From Sphingomonas mollis (GTDB lineage Bacteria > Pseudomonadota > Alphaproteobacteria > Sphingomonadales > Sphingomonadaceae), in the NCBI RefSeq assembly GCF_016427505.1, contig NZ_JAELXS010000002.1, positions 429,737 to 493,736 of the forward strand: a stretch of 64,000 nucleotides of DNA, in the 5' to 3' direction. This document shows, piece after piece, positions 46,180 through 56,584 of the stretch. The notes under the pieces were generated by a model. That model worked only from the letters and a program-made list of their open reading frames with translations, had not been told where the DNA came from and made no database searches. The stretch's first letter is position 1; the number at the start of each line of letters is the position of its first letter. Position numbers and translations under genes: made by a program.

Positions 46180-48194
46180 TCCGCGGCCTCCGCGAACGTC
46201 TCGCCATGGATCAGCTCGGCCGAGCAGCGCTGCATCGTCGGACTCGCCCGGCAGATTGCGTTGGTCAGATAGAAATCCTTGATCGGATAACCCTCCAGCA
46301 CGCCCGACGCCTTGCCGTCGATGGCCGGCATCGCCCAGTCGAACGTCACCAGTCCCTGCTCGCGCAGCGCCGGCACTTCTGCGCACATGGCCTCGCGAAC
46401 GCCCGCGAAGCTATCGAACGGCAAGGTAACGCCCATCGTATCTGACAACGCCCGGAAAATGCTCCAGTCGTCGCGCGCGTCGCCAGGCGCGAACACCGCC
46501 CGCTCACCGCGCTGGACGCGCCCTTCCAGATTGACCCAGGTGCCCGATTTCTCGGCATAGCTGACACCCGGCAACACGACGTCGGCGTGCGCCGCGCCCT
46601 TGTCGCCATGATGACCGACATAGACCTTGAACCCGCCGAAGCGGCTGAAATCAACTTCGTCCGCCCCCAGGAAGAACGTCAGCTTTGCCTGCGTCAGGTC
46701 GGCGATGCCGCCCTTCTGTGCATAGCCCAGCATCAATCCGCCCATCCGGGACGCGGCCATGTGAACGACGTTGAAGCCGTTCCAGCCTTGTCCTGAGCCC
46801 GTCGAAGCGGCGTCCTTCACCAGCCCCAGCGTTTCGACCAGCTTCAGGGCCGCGCCATGCGCACCCTTCAGCGCGGCGCCGCCGACGATGACCATCGGCT
46901 TCTTCGCGTCGGCAAAGGTCTTGACCACCGCTTCCGGCAAATCGCCCAGCACCGACAGGTCAGCGCCCAGCCATTCCAGCTTGTACGTCAGGTCCGTCTC
47001 CGGCCCGACCGCGAAGACCTTGGCGCCCTTCTTGATCGCCTTGCGAACACGCGTGTTCACCAGCGGCGCTTCCCAACGCAGATTGGTGCCGACCAGCAAG
47101 ATCGCGTCGGCATCTTCGGTGCCGGCGATCGTCGTGTTGAAATTCACTGCCGCCATGGACGACGTGTCGTAATCCATGCCCGTCTGCCGGCCTTCAAGCA
47201 GATCGGAACCGAGCGCGCGGACGAGTGCCTTGGCCGCATACATCGTCTCGCAATCAACCAGATCGCCCGCGACCGCTGCAACACTGCCACCGTGATCGAC
47301 CGCCGCAATCGCCGCAAACGCCTCGTCCCACGTCGCCGCGACCAGCTTGCCGTCACGCCGGACGAACGGCCGGTCGAGCCGCTGGCGTACCAGACCATCG
47401 ACGGCATGGCGCGTCTTGTCCGACGCCCATTCCTCGTTCACGTCCTCGTTGATCCGCGGCACGCAGCGCAGCACCTGCCGACCACGGCTGTCGAGCCGGA
47501 TGTTGGTGCCGACCGCATCCATCACGTCGATCGTCAGCGTCCGGCGCAATTCCCACGGCCGCGCTTCGTACGCGTAGGGTTTCGACGTCAACGCCCCGAC
47601 CGGGCATAGATCAACCACGTTGCCGCTCAGTTCGCTCGTCACCGCCTCTTCGAGATAGCTGGTGATTTGCATGTTCTCGCCGCGATAGATCGCGCCGATC
47701 TCCTCCACGCCCGCGACTTCTTCCGCAAAGCGGATGCAGCGCGTGCACTGGATGCAGCGGGTCATGATCGTCTTCACGATCGGACCCATATATTTCTCGG
47801 TCACCGCACGCTTGTTCTCGTCGTACCGCGACGCGCCGCGGCCATAGGCTACCGACTGATCCTGCAGATCGCACTCGCCGCCCTGATCGCAGATCGGGCA
47901 GTCGAGCGGATGGTTGATGAGCAGGAATTCCATGATGCCCTCACGGGCATGCTTGACCATCGGCGAAGTCGTGAAGACTTCCTGATTGTCCGCCGCCGGC
48001 AGGGCGCAGGATGCCTGCGGCTTGGGCGGCCCGGGCTTCACCTCGACCAGGCACATGCGGCAATTGCCGGCGATCGACAGGCGTTCGTGATAGCAGAAAC
48101 GCGGGATTTCCTTCCCCGCCGCTTCGCATGCCTGAAGGACCGTGGCGCCGGCCGGCACCTCGACCTCGATCCCGTCTACTTTCAGCTTGGGCAT
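46176..48194 (-). CDS. nuoG: NADH-quinone oxidoreductase subunit G
   Basis: NuoG is the largest peripheral-arm subunit, holding clusters N1b, N4 and N5. The 672-residue product has a 2Fe-2S ferredoxin domain ([20 protein letters not shown]), the His-Cys motif [12 protein letters not shown], the [10 protein letters not shown] motif and a molybdopterin-oxidoreductase-like domain without cofactor. Residues about 463-470 (ASTGSGQG) are encoded by a dispersed repeat inserted in frame, in a surface region just before [17 protein letters not shown]. The ATG overlaps the nuoF stop (TAATG). Confidence 0.96.
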   Translation of the reverse strand: MPKLKVDGIEVEVPAGATVLQACEAAGKEIPRFCYHERLSIAGNCRMCLVEVKPGPPKPQASCALPAADNQEVFTTSPMVKHAREGIMEFLLINHPLDCPICDQGGECDLQDQSVAYGRGASRYDENKRAVTEKYMGPIVKTIMTRCIQCTRCIRFAEEVAGVEEIGAIYRGENMQITSYLEEAVTSELSGNVVDLCPVGALTSKPYAYEARPWELRRTLTIDVMDAVGTNIRLDSRGRQVLRCVPRINEDVNEEWASDKTRHAVDGLVRQRLDRPFVRRDGKLVAATWDEAFAAIAAVDHGGSVAAVAGDLVDCETMYAAKALVRALGSDLLEGRQTGMDYDTSSMAAVNFNTTIAGTEDADAILLVGTNLRWEAPLVNTRVRKAIKKGAKVFAVGPETDLTYKLEWLGADLSVLGDLPEAVVKTFADAKKPMVIVGGAALKGAHGAALKLVETLGLVKDAASTGSGQGWNGFNVVHMAASRMGGLMLGYAQKGGIADLTQAKLTFFLGADEVDFSRFGGFKVYVGHHGDKGAAHADVVLPGVSYAEKSGTWVNLEGRVQRGERAVFAPGDARDDWSIFRALSDTMGVTLPFDSFAGVREAMCAEVPALREQGLVTFDWAMPAIDGKASGVLEGYPIKDFYLTNAICRASPTMQRCSAELIHGETFAEAAE
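46785..46808. repeat. In-frame copy of a dispersed palindromic repeat inside nuoG
   Basis: GCCTTGTCCTGAGC-CCGTCGAAGC on the plus strand matches the repeat family whose parts (TGTCCTGAGC and GTCGAAG) also occur in the element at 11102-11278. It is 24 bases, a multiple of three, and adds the residues ASTGSGQG to NuoG without breaking the frame. Confidence 0.65.
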
Positions 48195-49507
48195 TATTCG
48201 GCAGCTTCCTGCATGGGGGACAGATCGCCGCCCCTAACGTTGCTGTGCTCGTTGATCCGGCGCTCCAGTTCGGGCCGGAAATGTTTGATAAGCCCCTGGA
48301 TGGGCCACGCCGCGGCATCGCCCAGTGCGCAGATCGAGTGACCCTCGACCTGCTTGGTCACCTGCTGCAGCATATCGATCTCGGACAGGTCGGCGGCGCC
48401 GGTGCGCAGCCGCTCCATCACGCGCCACATCCAGCCGGTGCCCTCACGGCACGGCGTGCACTGGCCGCAGCTCTCATGCTTGTAGAAATAGCTGATGCGG
48501 CTGATCGCGCGGACGATGTCGGTCGATTTGTCCATGACGATGATCGCCGCCGTGCCGAGACCCGATCCGACTGCCTTCAGCCCATCGAAATCCATCGCGC
48601 AGTCCATGATCTGCGCGGCCGGCACCAGCGGCACCGACGATCCACCGGGGATCACCGCCAGCAGATTATCCCAGCCGCCGCGAATGCCGCCGCAATGCGT
48701 CTCGATCAATTCGCGGAACGAGATCGACATCGCCTCTTCGACCACGCACGGTTTGTTTACATGGCCGCTGATCTGGAACAGCTTGGTGCCGCGATTATTC
48801 TCCGCGCCGAAGCTGGAAAACCACTCGGCCCCGCGCCGCAGAATCGTCGGGGTGACCGCGATCGATTCCACGTTGTTGACCGTCGTTGGGCAACCATACA
48901 GCCCGGCACCGGCCGGGAATGGCGGCTTCAGTCGCGGCTGGCCTTTCTTGCCTTCCAGCGACTCGAGCATCGCGGTCTCTTCGCCACAGATATACGCGCC
49001 CGCGCCGCGATGGACGAACACGTCGAAGTCATAGCCCGAACCGCAGGCGTTCTTGCCGATCAGCCCAGCGTCGTACGCTTCGGCCACGGCCGCGAACAGC
49101 GTTTCGGCCTCACGGATATACTCGCCGCGGATGTAGATATAGGCCGCCCGCGCGCGCATCGCGAAGCCCGCGACCAGCGCACCCTCGATCAGCTTATGCG
49201 GATCGTGGCGGATGATCTCGCGATCCTTGCAACTTCCGGGCTCGGACTCGTCGGCGTTGATGACCAGGAAGTTCGGCCGTTCCGCCTTCGGTTCCTTGGG
49301 CATGAACGACCATTTCGTGCCGGTCGGAAAGCCCGCCCCGCCACGGCCGCGCAGACCCGACGCCTTGACGACGTCGATGATCTTGTCGTTGCCGAGTTCC
49401 AGCAACGCCTTCGTATTGTCCCAGTCACCGCGCGCACGCGCCGCGTCCAGCTTCCAGGACTGGAAACCATAGACGTTGGTGAAGATGCGATCCTTATCGG
49501 CGAGCAT
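48194..49507 (-). CDS. nuoF: NADH-quinone oxidoreductase subunit F
   Basis: NuoF binds NADH and FMN and carries cluster N3, so it is where electrons enter complex I. The 437-residue product has [17 protein letters not shown] (FMN/NADH loop), [35 protein letters not shown] and the cluster motif [12 protein letters not shown] followed by a final histidine-cysteine helix. The ATG at 49507 overlaps the nuoE stop (TAATG) and matches the family start (MLADKDRIF). Confidence 0.97.
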   Translation of the reverse strand: MLADKDRIFTNVYGFQSWKLDAARARGDWDNTKALLELGNDKIIDVVKASGLRGRGGAGFPTGTKWSFMPKEPKAERPNFLVINADESEPGSCKDREIIRHDPHKLIEGALVAGFAMRARAAYIYIRGEYIREAETLFAAVAEAYDAGLIGKNACGSGYDFDVFVHRGAGAYICGEETAMLESLEGKKGQPRLKPPFPAGAGLYGCPTTVNNVESIAVTPTILRRGAEWFSSFGAENNRGTKLFQISGHVNKPCVVEEAMSISFRELIETHCGGIRGGWDNLLAVIPGGSSVPLVPAAQIMDCAMDFDGLKAVGSGLGTAAIIVMDKSTDIVRAISRISYFYKHESCGQCTPCREGTGWMWRVMERLRTGAADLSEIDMLQQVTKQVEGHSICALGDAAAWPIQGLIKHFRPELERRINEHSNVRGGDLSPMQEAAE

Positions 49508-50175
49508 TACGCCCACTCCCCCCGGTAATCGTGGTTCGCATCGACCATCTCGCGCAGCGACGTCGGGCCGCCCTCGGGGCAGCTCGCGCGCCGGCCGATC
49601 GTCGAGCCCGGTTCCGGATGCTCGCCATTGGCCAGCGCCTCCAGCACCGCGACGGTACGGTCGTAATCGAGGTCTTCGTAATTGTCGTCATTGATCTGGA
49701 CCATCGGCGCATTGGCGCAGGTGCCCAGACATTCGACTTCGGTTAGCGTGAACAGCCCGTCGGGCGTCGTGCCGCCCTTCACCAAGCCGCGGTTCTTGCA
49801 CGCCGCCAGCACATCGTCGCTGCCCGCCAGCATGCACGGCGTCGTGCCACATACCTGCACGTGATAGCGCCCGACCGGCGCCAGATTGAACATCGTGTAG
49901 AAAGTCGCGACTTCGTACACGCGCATGTACGGCACGCCGATGGCGCGGGCGACGAATTCGATCACCGGCACCGGCAACCAGCCCTGCGTCTGTGTTTCCG
50001 CGCCGACCTGACGCTGCGCCAGATCCAGGAACGGGATGGATGCCGACTGCTCACGACCCTTAGGGTAGCGACCGAGAATCTCGTTCGCCTTGCGCTGGTT
50101 TTCCTCGTTCCACGCAAATGCGCCCCAGCGCGCGCGGGTCTGGGCCTCGTCGGGGATATGAACGGCGTCAGCCAT
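49507..50175 (-). CDS. nuoE: NADH-quinone oxidoreductase subunit E
   Basis: NuoE carries the 2Fe-2S cluster N1a beside the FMN of NuoF. The 222-residue product has the thioredoxin-like domain with the cysteines in [10 protein letters not shown] and [10 protein letters not shown], preceded by the helical region [20 protein letters not shown]-terminal tail of about 35 residues ([20 protein letters not shown]) is longer than in E. coli but usual in alphaproteobacteria. The ATG is one base into the nuoD stop region, so the two are tightly coupled. Confidence 0.96.
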   Translation of the reverse strand: MADAVHIPDEAQTRARWGAFAWNEENQRKANEILGRYPKGREQSASIPFLDLAQRQVGAETQTQGWLPVPVIEFVARAIGVPYMRVYEVATFYTMFNLAPVGRYHVQVCGTTPCMLAGSDDVLAACKNRGLVKGGTTPDGLFTLTEVECLGTCANAPMVQINDDNYEDLDYDRTVAVLEALANGEHPEPGSTIGRRASCPEGGPTSLREMVDANHDYRGEWA

Positions 50176-51449
50176 CAGCGATCACACTCACCAAAAACGA
50201 TATCCATCGCGCCCAGGATGGCGGTCGTATCCGCCAGCATGTGGCCGCGGCTCATGAAGTCCATCGCCTGCAGATGTGAGAAGGCGGTCGGCCGGATCTT
50301 GCAGCGATACGGTTTGTTCGTGCCGTCGGCGACCAGGAACACGCCGAACTCACCCTTGGGGCTTTCGGTCGCGACATATACTTCGCCGGCCGGGACGTGG
50401 AATCCCTCAGTATACAGCTTGAAGTGATGGATCAGCGCTTCCATCGACCGCTTCATCTCGGCACGCTTGGGCGGTACCACCTTGCGATCGTCGCTGGCGA
50501 TCGGCCCCTCAGGCATGTCGCGCAGGCACTGCTTCATGATCCGCGCCGACTGGCGAACCTCTTCCACGCGCACCATGAACCGATCATAGCAATCACCACG
50601 TGTGCCGACGGGAATGTCGAATTCCATCTTGGCATAGACGTCGTAGGGCTGCGACTTGCGCAGATCCCACGGGATACCCGATCCACGGATCATAGGCCCC
50701 GAAAAGCCCCAGGCGATCGCATCCTCACGGCTGACCGTCGCGATATCGACGTTGCGCTGCTTGAAGATGCGGTTGTCGGCAACGAGGCTGATCGCGTCCT
50801 CGAACAGACGCGGCAAACGCGTGTCGAGCCAGTCGCCGATATCCGTCAGCAGCTTCAGCGGCACATCCTGATGGACGCCACCCGGCCGCAGGTAATTGTG
50901 GTGCATCCGCGCGCCCGACATGCGCTCGAAAAAGTTCATGCAGTCTTCGCGGATTTCGAACAACCACAGGTTCGGCGTCATCGCGCCGACGTCCATCACA
51001 TGGCTGCCGAGATTGAGCATGTGGTTGGAGATGCGCGTCAGTTCGGCGAAGAACACGCGCAGATACTGCGCACGCTCCGGCACCTCCAGATCGAGCAGCT
51101 TCTCGATCGCCAGCACGAAGCTGTGCTCCATGCACAGTGGCGAGCAGTAATCGAGCCGGTCGAAATACGGCAGAGCCTGCATGTACGTCTTGTATTCGAT
51201 CAGCTTTTCGGTGCCGCGGTGGAGCAGGCCGATATGCGGATCGATTCGCTCGACGATCTCGCCGTCAAGCTCCATGACAAGCCGCAACACGCCGTGCGCC
51301 GCCGGATGCTGGGGACCGAAGTTGATCGTGTAGTTCTGGATCGTCACATCGCCAGTCGTCGGATCGGACGGCGTGGTCTGGCCCAGCATCTGGTCGACGT
51401 GCGGATCTATGGTCGTCGTCACGGGCGCCATGGCGGGAGCGTCACTCAC
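50175..51449 (-). CDS. nuoD: NADH-quinone oxidoreductase subunit D
   Basis: NuoD forms the quinone-reduction pocket with NuoB. The 424-residue product has [20 protein letters not shown] with the two quinone-site histidines, [20 protein letters not shown], the conserved tyrosine region [14 protein letters not shown] and the C-terminal DIVFGECDR. The start is GTG at 51449, overlapping the nuoC stop (GTGA). The N-terminal 30 residues before NFGPQ are a variable Pro/Thr-rich segment. NuoC and NuoD are separate here, not fused as in E. coli. Confidence 0.96.
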   Translation of the reverse strand: MSDAPAMAPVTTTIDPHVDQMLGQTTPSDPTTGDVTIQNYTINFGPQHPAAHGVLRLVMELDGEIVERIDPHIGLLHRGTEKLIEYKTYMQALPYFDRLDYCSPLCMEHSFVLAIEKLLDLEVPERAQYLRVFFAELTRISNHMLNLGSHVMDVGAMTPNLWLFEIREDCMNFFERMSGARMHHNYLRPGGVHQDVPLKLLTDIGDWLDTRLPRLFEDAISLVADNRIFKQRNVDIATVSREDAIAWGFSGPMIRGSGIPWDLRKSQPYDVYAKMEFDIPVGTRGDCYDRFMVRVEEVRQSARIMKQCLRDMPEGPIASDDRKVVPPKRAEMKRSMEALIHHFKLYTEGFHVPAGEVYVATESPKGEFGVFLVADGTNKPYRCKIRPTAFSHLQAMDFMSRGHMLADTTAILGAMDIVFGECDR

Positions 51450-52291
51450 TGATTCTGCCCTCCCTTCGAGGGAACGACATCGGGATTGGCCGGCTCGGGC
51501 TTCGCATCGGGATTGGCCGCACCATTACCTGTATCGGCGGTGCTTTCCGCCGTGGTCTTGGCATAGGGTTCGCTCGATGCCTTGGGCGTCTGCGACTGGC
51601 TCTGCACCGCGTCCGCCTTGACGATCGTGTCGGCCGACAACGGCGTCTGCGCCCCCTTGGCCTGTGGCAGCACGGCCTTCTCATCCCCCGGCAACGTGTA
51701 ACCGGCGCCCTCCCATGGGCTGAGAAAGTCGAACGTCCGGAAATCCTGTGCCAGCGACACCGGCTGATACACCACGCGCTTTTCCTCCTCGGAATAGCGC
51801 AGTTCGGTATAGCCCGTCATCGGGAAGTCCTTGCGCAGCGGATGGCCGCGGAAGCCGTAATCGGTCAGGATACGACGAAGGTCCTGGTTGCCGGAGAACA
51901 GCACACCGTAGAGATCATAAACCTCGCGCTCCAACCACCCGGCGACCGGCCACAGACCGGTGACGGAGGGGATCGCGTGTTCCTCATCGGTCGCGACATG
52001 CACCTGCAACCGGTGGTTTCGGGTCAACGACAACAGATTGTAGACGACATCGAACCGCTCGGGCCGCTGCGGATAATCGACGCCGGCGATCTCCATCAAC
52101 TGCTGGTATTCCAGCCCCGGCGTATCGCGCAACGCGCGCATCGCCTCGACCAGTCCATCGCGGTGGACGTACAGTTGCACCTCGCCGACCCGCGCCCGCG
52201 CATCGACCAGCGACGCGCCGATCACATCACGCGCCATGTCGATCGTCGCATCGTTCAGATCGGCAGCATAGGCCGGAGCAGGCGCCCTCAC
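51446..52291 (-). CDS. nuoC: NADH-quinone oxidoreductase subunit C with a long low-complexity tail
   Basis: NuoC is a structural subunit of the connecting fragment. The first 200 residues of the 281 hold the 30-kDa-subunit signature [21 protein letters not shown] followed by [20 protein letters not shown]. The last 65 residues are disordered and rich in Ala, Pro, Ser and Gln ([20 protein letters not shown]); this tail exceeds that of most NuoC. The start is GTG at 52291 and overlaps the nuoB stop (GTGA). Confidence 0.95.
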   Translation of the reverse strand: MRAPAPAYAADLNDATIDMARDVIGASLVDARARVGEVQLYVHRDGLVEAMRALRDTPGLEYQQLMEIAGVDYPQRPERFDVVYNLLSLTRNHRLQVHVATDEEHAIPSVTGLWPVAGWLEREVYDLYGVLFSGNQDLRRILTDYGFRGHPLRKDFPMTGYTELRYSEEEKRVVYQPVSLAQDFRTFDFLSPWEGAGYTLPGDEKAVLPQAKGAQTPLSADTIVKADAVQSQSQTPKASSEPYAKTTAESTADTGNGAANPDAKPEPANPDVVPSKGGQNQ

Positions 52292-52842
52292 CGTTCGATG
52301 CTCCCACTGCGGCGGATCTTCCGCTGCAACTGCATGATGCCGTACAGCAACGCCTCGGCGGTCGGCGGGCAGCCGGGCACATAGATGTCAACCGGCACGA
52401 TGCGATCACACCCGCGCACCACCGAATAACTGTAGTGGTAATAGCCACCGCCATTGGCGCAGCTACCCATCGAGATCACGTATTTCGGCTCCGACATCTG
52501 GTCGTAGACGCGGCGGAGTGCCGGGGCCATCTTGTTGCAAAGCGTACCGGCGACGATCATCACGTCGGACTGACGCGGCGATGCACGCGGCGCCGCACCG
52601 AAGCGTTCCAGATCGTATCGCGGCATGTTGACGTGGATCATCTCGACCGCGCAGCACGCGAGGCCGAACGTCATCCACCACAGGCTGCCCGTACGAGCCC
52701 ACTGAAACAGTTCCTCGGTCGACGTGACCAGGAAACCCTTGTCCGTCAGCTCGCCGTTCAGGCTATCGAAGAATCCCCGATCGGGAGCGACCAGACTGCT
52801 GGCGCCCGCCGCGACCGGCAATTCGACCGGACCGGAGTGCAT
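52288..52842 (-). CDS. nuoB: NADH-quinone oxidoreductase subunit B
   Basis: NuoB holds the terminal [4Fe-4S] cluster N2 that reduces quinone. The 184-residue product has the adjacent-cysteine motif [12 protein letters not shown], the third ligand in [20 protein letters not shown] and the fourth in [19 protein letters not shown] stands 8 bases before the ATG at 52842, which decided the start; frames extending further upstream would enter nuoA. It follows nuoA by 5 bases. Confidence 0.97.
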   Translation of the reverse strand: MHSGPVELPVAAGASSLVAPDRGFFDSLNGELTDKGFLVTSTEELFQWARTGSLWWMTFGLACCAVEMIHVNMPRYDLERFGAAPRASPRQSDVMIVAGTLCNKMAPALRRVYDQMSEPKYVISMGSCANGGGYYHYSYSVVRGCDRIVPVDIYVPGCPPTAEALLYGIMQLQRKIRRSGSIER

Positions 52843-52847
52843 ATCGA

Positions 52848-53222
52848 TTACTCCCAATCCAACGCTCCCTTCTTCCACGCATAGACGAGGCCGAGGGCCA
52901 GCTCGCCGATAAAGATCATCATCGAAATCCATGCCGTCCAGCCGATGCTGAACACGCTAACGGCCCAAGGATAGATGAAGGCCGCTTCCAGATCGAAGAT
53001 GATGAACAGGATCGCGACCAGATAGAAGCGCACGTCATACTGGCTGCGCGGGTCCTCGAACGCCGGGAACCCGCATTCATATTCAGCGAGCTTCTGCTCG
53101 TTGGGCTTGTGAGAGCCCGTGAGCCGCCCGACGGCCATCGGCAGGAACACGAACGCGCTTGAAAGCAGGATCGCGACGCCCAGGAACAGTAGGATCGGCA
53201 GATATTGCGACAGGTCGACCAA
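52848..53222 (-). CDS. nuoA: NADH-quinone oxidoreductase subunit A
   Basis: NuoA is a three-helix subunit whose long loop lies over the quinone entrance. The 124-residue product has the loop signature [20 protein letters not shown] and KFYLVAI-type sequence ([20 protein letters not shown]). The start appears to be TTG (53222): it gives [13 protein letters not shown], the family N-terminus, and no ATG or GTG lies nearby. It opens the nuo operon; the 148 bases upstream, up to the inositol-phosphatase stop, should contain the operon promoter, but I could not define it. Confidence 0.94.
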   Translation of the reverse strand: MVDLSQYLPILLFLGVAILLSSAFVFLPMAVGRLTGSHKPNEQKLAEYECGFPAFEDPRSQYDVRFYLVAILFIIFDLEAAFIYPWAVSVFSIGWTAWISMMIFIGELALGLVYAWKKGALDWE

Positions 53223-53370
53223 TGGGTTTCTCGCAAGTGCGAACGGATGCAGACGGCTTTAGGCCGGTCGGGATGACCGGGCAAGGCATCGAAAGCGTGA
53301 GAATAACTCGCAATTAGGGCGATGTTATCCTGAGTTGTGATCAGGACAGCAAAGCTGCCCTCCCATCGCT

Positions 53371-54183
53371 CTAACGCAGCGAGCCGGCGACCAGCTTGTG
53401 GAGTTTCGAATGCAGGGCGTCGTTCGCGGCGAGGAACTCGTTGCGCTCCAGCGGCCGGTCGCCGCCACGATAATCGCTGACGAAACCGCCGGCTTCCTTC
53501 ACCAACAGCATTCCGGCCGCCACATCCCATGGCTGCAGGTCCGATTCCCAGAAGCCGTCGAATCGGCCCGCCGCCACCCACGCCAGATCGAGTGCCGCCG
53601 CCCCCAGCCGGCGGATGCCCGCTACCTGCGGTGCTACCGCGCCGAAGATGCGGCTCCACTGCGCGAAGTCGCCATGACCCATGAAAGGGATGCCGGTGGC
53701 GATCAGCGCTTCCGACAGATCGCGCCGCGACGACACCCGCAACCGCTGATCGGTGTTCCAGGCACCCCGGCCCTTCTCGGCCCAGAAGCTCTCATCGGTC
53801 AGCGGCTGATAGACGAGCGCGGTCGTGATCTCGCGCTTGCCGTTCGGCATCGGCTCCTCGACCGCGATCGAGATGCAGAAATGCGGGATGCCATGGAGGA
53901 AGTTCGACGTGCCATCCAGCGGATCGACGATGAAGCGCGGCTTGTCGGGATCGCCCGCCACCTCATCGCGCTCCTCCATCAGAAAACCCCAGTCGGGCCG
54001 CGCCCGCGACAGTTCCTCATAGATCGTCTGCTCGGCGCGCTGGTCGGCCTGGCTGACGAAATCGGCCGGTCCCTTGCGGCTGACCTGCAACTGCTGGACC
54101 TCGTTGAAGTCACGGCGCAGGCGCGGCGCCGCCTTGCGGGCGGCGCGCTCGATGATGGTGAAGAGGCCGGAATGGGATGGCAT
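53371..54183 (-). CDS. Inositol monophosphatase family protein
   Basis: The 270-residue product has the three metal-site motifs of the lithium-sensitive phosphatase family: EERDE, FIVDPLDGTSNFLHGIPHFC (DPxDGTxNF) and LQPWDVAAGMLLVKEAGG (WDxAAG). Proteins of this kind in bacteria (SuhB type) dephosphorylate inositol-1-phosphate and often also assist rRNA transcription antitermination; which applies here is unknown. The ATG at 54183 gives MPSHSGLFTIIERAARKAAP, the normal start. It lies downstream of efp on the same strand, with a repeat-filled 140 bases between, and upstream of nuoA. Confidence 0.92.
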   Translation of the reverse strand: MPSHSGLFTIIERAARKAAPRLRRDFNEVQQLQVSRKGPADFVSQADQRAEQTIYEELSRARPDWGFLMEERDEVAGDPDKPRFIVDPLDGTSNFLHGIPHFCISIAVEEPMPNGKREITTALVYQPLTDESFWAEKGRGAWNTDQRLRVSSRRDLSEALIATGIPFMGHGDFAQWSRIFGAVAPQVAGIRRLGAAALDLAWVAAGRFDGFWESDLQPWDVAAGMLLVKEAGGFVSDYRGGDRPLERNEFLAANDALHSKLHKLVAGSLR

Positions 54184-54189
54184 TCGAAT

Positions 54190-54323
54190 TCTCCCCCCTC
54201 CCGCTTGCGGGAGGGGATGGGGGTGGGGAGTGCCGTCAGGCGCCGCGGGCAAAGCCCGCGTCGTCAGTCGAGCTGCGCTCGCTGGCCGGGCGGCGGATAG
54301 TGCGGATAGCTACGCTATCCGTC
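54190..54323. repeat. Cluster of three hairpin repeats between efp and the inositol-phosphatase gene
   Basis: The gap holds CCCCTCCCGC-TT-GCGGGAGGGG (54195-54216), CGCGGGC-AAA-GCCCGCG (54244-54260) and GGATAGC-TA-CGCTATCC near 54304-54320. All are perfect short inverted repeats. The first belongs to a repeat type that I know to be common between genes in this group of bacteria. They may end efp transcription; there is no open frame. Confidence 0.7.
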
Positions 54324-54887
54324 TCAATCCGCACGCCGGACATAAGTCTGCTCATACACATCGACGACGATCCGTGTGCCCGCACCGATATGCGGCGGCA
54401 CCATGATGCGGACGCCGTTGTCGAGGATCGCGGGCTTGTAGCTCGACGAGGCGGTCTGCCCCTTCACCACGGCGTCGGCCTCGACGATGGTCGCCTCGAT
54501 GGTAGAGGGCAGTTCGACCGAGATCGGCCGTTCGTCGTACAGTTCCAGCACCACGTCCATGCCATCCTGCAGGAACGCCGCGGCGTCGCCCAGGATGCCC
54601 GCATCCAGCGTGATCTGCTCGTAATTGTCCTTGTCCATGAAGGTCAGCGCTTCGCCGTCCTTGAACAGGAACTGGAAATCCTTGGTGTTGAGGCGCACGC
54701 GTTCCACCGTCTCGGCGGAACGGAAGCGGACGTTGTTCTTGCGGCCGTCGATCAGGTTCTTCATCTCGACCTGCATGTACGCGCCACCCTTGCCCGGCTG
54801 CGTGTGCTGGATCTTCACCGCGCGCCAGATGCCGCCTTCATACTCGATGATGTTGCCGGGACGGATGTCCACGCCGCTGATCTTCAT
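54324..54887 (-). CDS. efp: Elongation factor P
   Basis: EF-P relieves ribosomes stalled at consecutive prolines. The 187-residue product has the three OB-like domains and the modification loop [11 protein letters not shown], with the modifiable Lys33 corresponding to E. coli Lys34. It also has the conserved C-terminal region [21 protein letters not shown]. Length is typical. It is followed by hairpin repeats and the inositol-phosphatase gene, and preceded by the M23 peptidase gene 33 bases upstream on the same strand. Confidence 0.97.
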   Translation of the reverse strand: MKISGVDIRPGNIIEYEGGIWRAVKIQHTQPGKGGAYMQVEMKNLIDGRKNNVRFRSAETVERVRLNTKDFQFLFKDGEALTFMDKDNYEQITLDAGILGDAAAFLQDGMDVVLELYDERPISVELPSTIEATIVEADAVVKGQTASSSYKPAILDNGVRIMVPPHIGAGTRIVVDVYEQTYVRRAD

Positions 54888-54920
54888 GACTGTACCTGCT
54901 GGAAAGAGCGAGCGGGCGAC

Positions 54921-55511
54921 TTAGCGGCGCGCGGCCGTTCCGGCAAGCAGGGGGTATGGATTCACGTCCTCCCCCTGCCACCATCCCTCGCCGCCGTGCA
55001 TCCGCTGGACGCCAAAATGAAGGTGATAATTGCCCGGCCCCGCATCGCCGGTGTCACCGACATAGGCGATCTGTTCGCCCGCTTTCACCACCTGTCCCTC
55101 GTGCAGACCGGGAGCATAGCCGGCCAGATGCGCATAGTAATGGATCCAGTGACCGTCGGCGGATCGGATATAGATCGTGGTACCGCCCAGATCGCTCTGG
55201 AACAGCTTTTCGACCCTTCCGTCCGCCGCCGCCACCACCGGCGTACCACGGGGCGCCATGATGTCGGTTCCACGATGCCCCCGCGTTCCGCCACCGCGTG
55301 CATCGCCCCAACTGTCGGTCACCGCATCGCGGGCCACCCCGGCCACCGGCATCACCAGCACGCCCGGCGAGGCGCGACCGAACGAGGGCAAAGCCTGTCT
55401 CACCCGATCGCGAAAACCTCCTTCGGGCGCGGACGAGAACGACAGCACGGACAGGAACAGGCTCACCGCAACCAGAATGACGGTCAGGATGGTCCAGCCC
55501 AGCTTCGTCAT
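54921..55511 (-). CDS. Membrane-anchored M23 family peptidase
   Basis: The 196-residue product has one N-terminal membrane segment (about residues 5-24, GWTILTVILVAVSLFLSVLS) and an M23 (LytM/NlpD type) domain. The zinc motifs are HRGTDIMAPRGTPV (H-x3-D) and the HLHFG motif in GNYHLHFGVQRMHG. Both are complete, so it may be an active murein endopeptidase in the periplasm rather than a degenerate activator. It follows the L,D-transpeptidase stop by 4 bases, so two cell-wall enzymes are made together. Confidence 0.9.
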   Translation of the reverse strand: MTKLGWTILTVILVAVSLFLSVLSFSSAPEGGFRDRVRQALPSFGRASPGVLVMPVAGVARDAVTDSWGDARGGGTRGHRGTDIMAPRGTPVVAAADGRVEKLFQSDLGGTTIYIRSADGHWIHYYAHLAGYAPGLHEGQVVKAGEQIAYVGDTGDAGPGNYHLHFGVQRMHGGEGWWQGEDVNPYPLLAGTAARR

Positions 55512-55515
55512 CGCC

Positions 55516-56517
55516 TTATTCCTGGAAGACCACCGGCGTACCGGGCTTCACCATCACCGACAGCCGGGCCGCGTTCCAGTTCGCCAGCCGCACGCAGCCA
55601 TGGCTCTCCGTCCGGCCGATCAGCGCCGGCTCCGGCGTGCCGTGGATGCCGTAATGATCCTTCGACAGATCGAGCCACACCACGCCGACCGGGCCATTCG
55701 GTCCCGGCGGCAGCATCGCCTTGGTATCGTCTTTGCTGGCATCCCAGAACAGATCCGGGTTGAAGTGAAACTTCGGGTTATAGTCGGCGCCCTTGATCGT
55801 CCAGTTGCCGATCGGCAGCGGATCGTGCTTCGATCCGGTCGTCACCTGGAACTGCGCGACCAGCTTGTCCGCCTTGTCATAGACGCGCAGCACCTTGTCG
55901 GATTTGTCGACCACGACCTTCGCCGCCTCGGGCTGTACCGCGTCGACGTTCAGGCTGCTCAGCGTCGCCCGCCATTCGTCGGTGCGTTCGGGGTCATAGG
56001 CCCGGCTGGAGGGCAGGACGTTGGGGAACACGACTTCACTGCCCGGCCGCAGCATCGTCTGCGGGCTGTTCAGTTCCATCAAGACGGCGGGCGTGGTGTG
56101 GAACATCTCCGCCAGCTTTTCCATCGGGCTGCGATAATAGAGGCCCGGTAGCTTCGCCTGTTCGTCCTCGCCCTTAGGGATCGGGTTCAGATACGGGCCG
56201 GCTAGCACGCGGGCGTTGAGCGTCAGGGTCTTCGTCGCTTCCGTACCCCAATAGGGGCGCAGCGCCTGCATCGTCACCGCGTCCGGCTTGCCGGTCAGCG
56301 GCAGGCCGCGGCTTTCCTGAAACCCCTTGATCGCGGCGGTCAGCGACATGCCGGGCCGGCCGTCCAGCACCCCCGGCGAAAAGCCGAGCCGGTCGAGCAC
56401 CACCTGCATCTTCAACAGGTCGCGGTCGAGCCGCGCCGTCCGGCTCGCCGGGGTCTGGGCCGATGCGGCGACCGGCACCACGACGCTGGCGGCGAGGATC
56501 AGGGAAAGAAGACGCAT
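55516..56517 (-). CDS. L,D-transpeptidase with peptidoglycan-binding domain
   Basis: The 333-residue product has a signal peptide (MRLLSLILAASVVVPVAASA), an N-terminal PGB_1-type domain (VVLDRLGFSPGVLDGRPGMS) and a C-terminal YkuD catalytic domain. The active-site block is HGTPEPALIGRTESHGCVRLAN, with the catalytic cysteine in SHGCVRL. Such enzymes make 3-3 crosslinks or attach proteins to peptidoglycan in the periplasm. The ATG at 56517 follows GGAG by 5 bases; GTG 6 bases earlier is less likely. It is followed 4 bases later by the M23 peptidase. Confidence 0.94.
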   Translation of the reverse strand: MRLLSLILAASVVVPVAASAQTPASRTARLDRDLLKMQVVLDRLGFSPGVLDGRPGMSLTAAIKGFQESRGLPLTGKPDAVTMQALRPYWGTEATKTLTLNARVLAGPYLNPIPKGEDEQAKLPGLYYRSPMEKLAEMFHTTPAVLMELNSPQTMLRPGSEVVFPNVLPSSRAYDPERTDEWRATLSSLNVDAVQPEAAKVVVDKSDKVLRVYDKADKLVAQFQVTTGSKHDPLPIGNWTIKGADYNPKFHFNPDLFWDASKDDTKAMLPPGPNGPVGVVWLDLSKDHYGIHGTPEPALIGRTESHGCVRLANWNAARLSVMVKPGTPVVFQE

Positions 56518-56584
56518 GGGCACTCCGATCAGAACTGTTACGCTATCGGATCAAACGTACGCGCCCTCGCTTTGGCTCCGCCCC

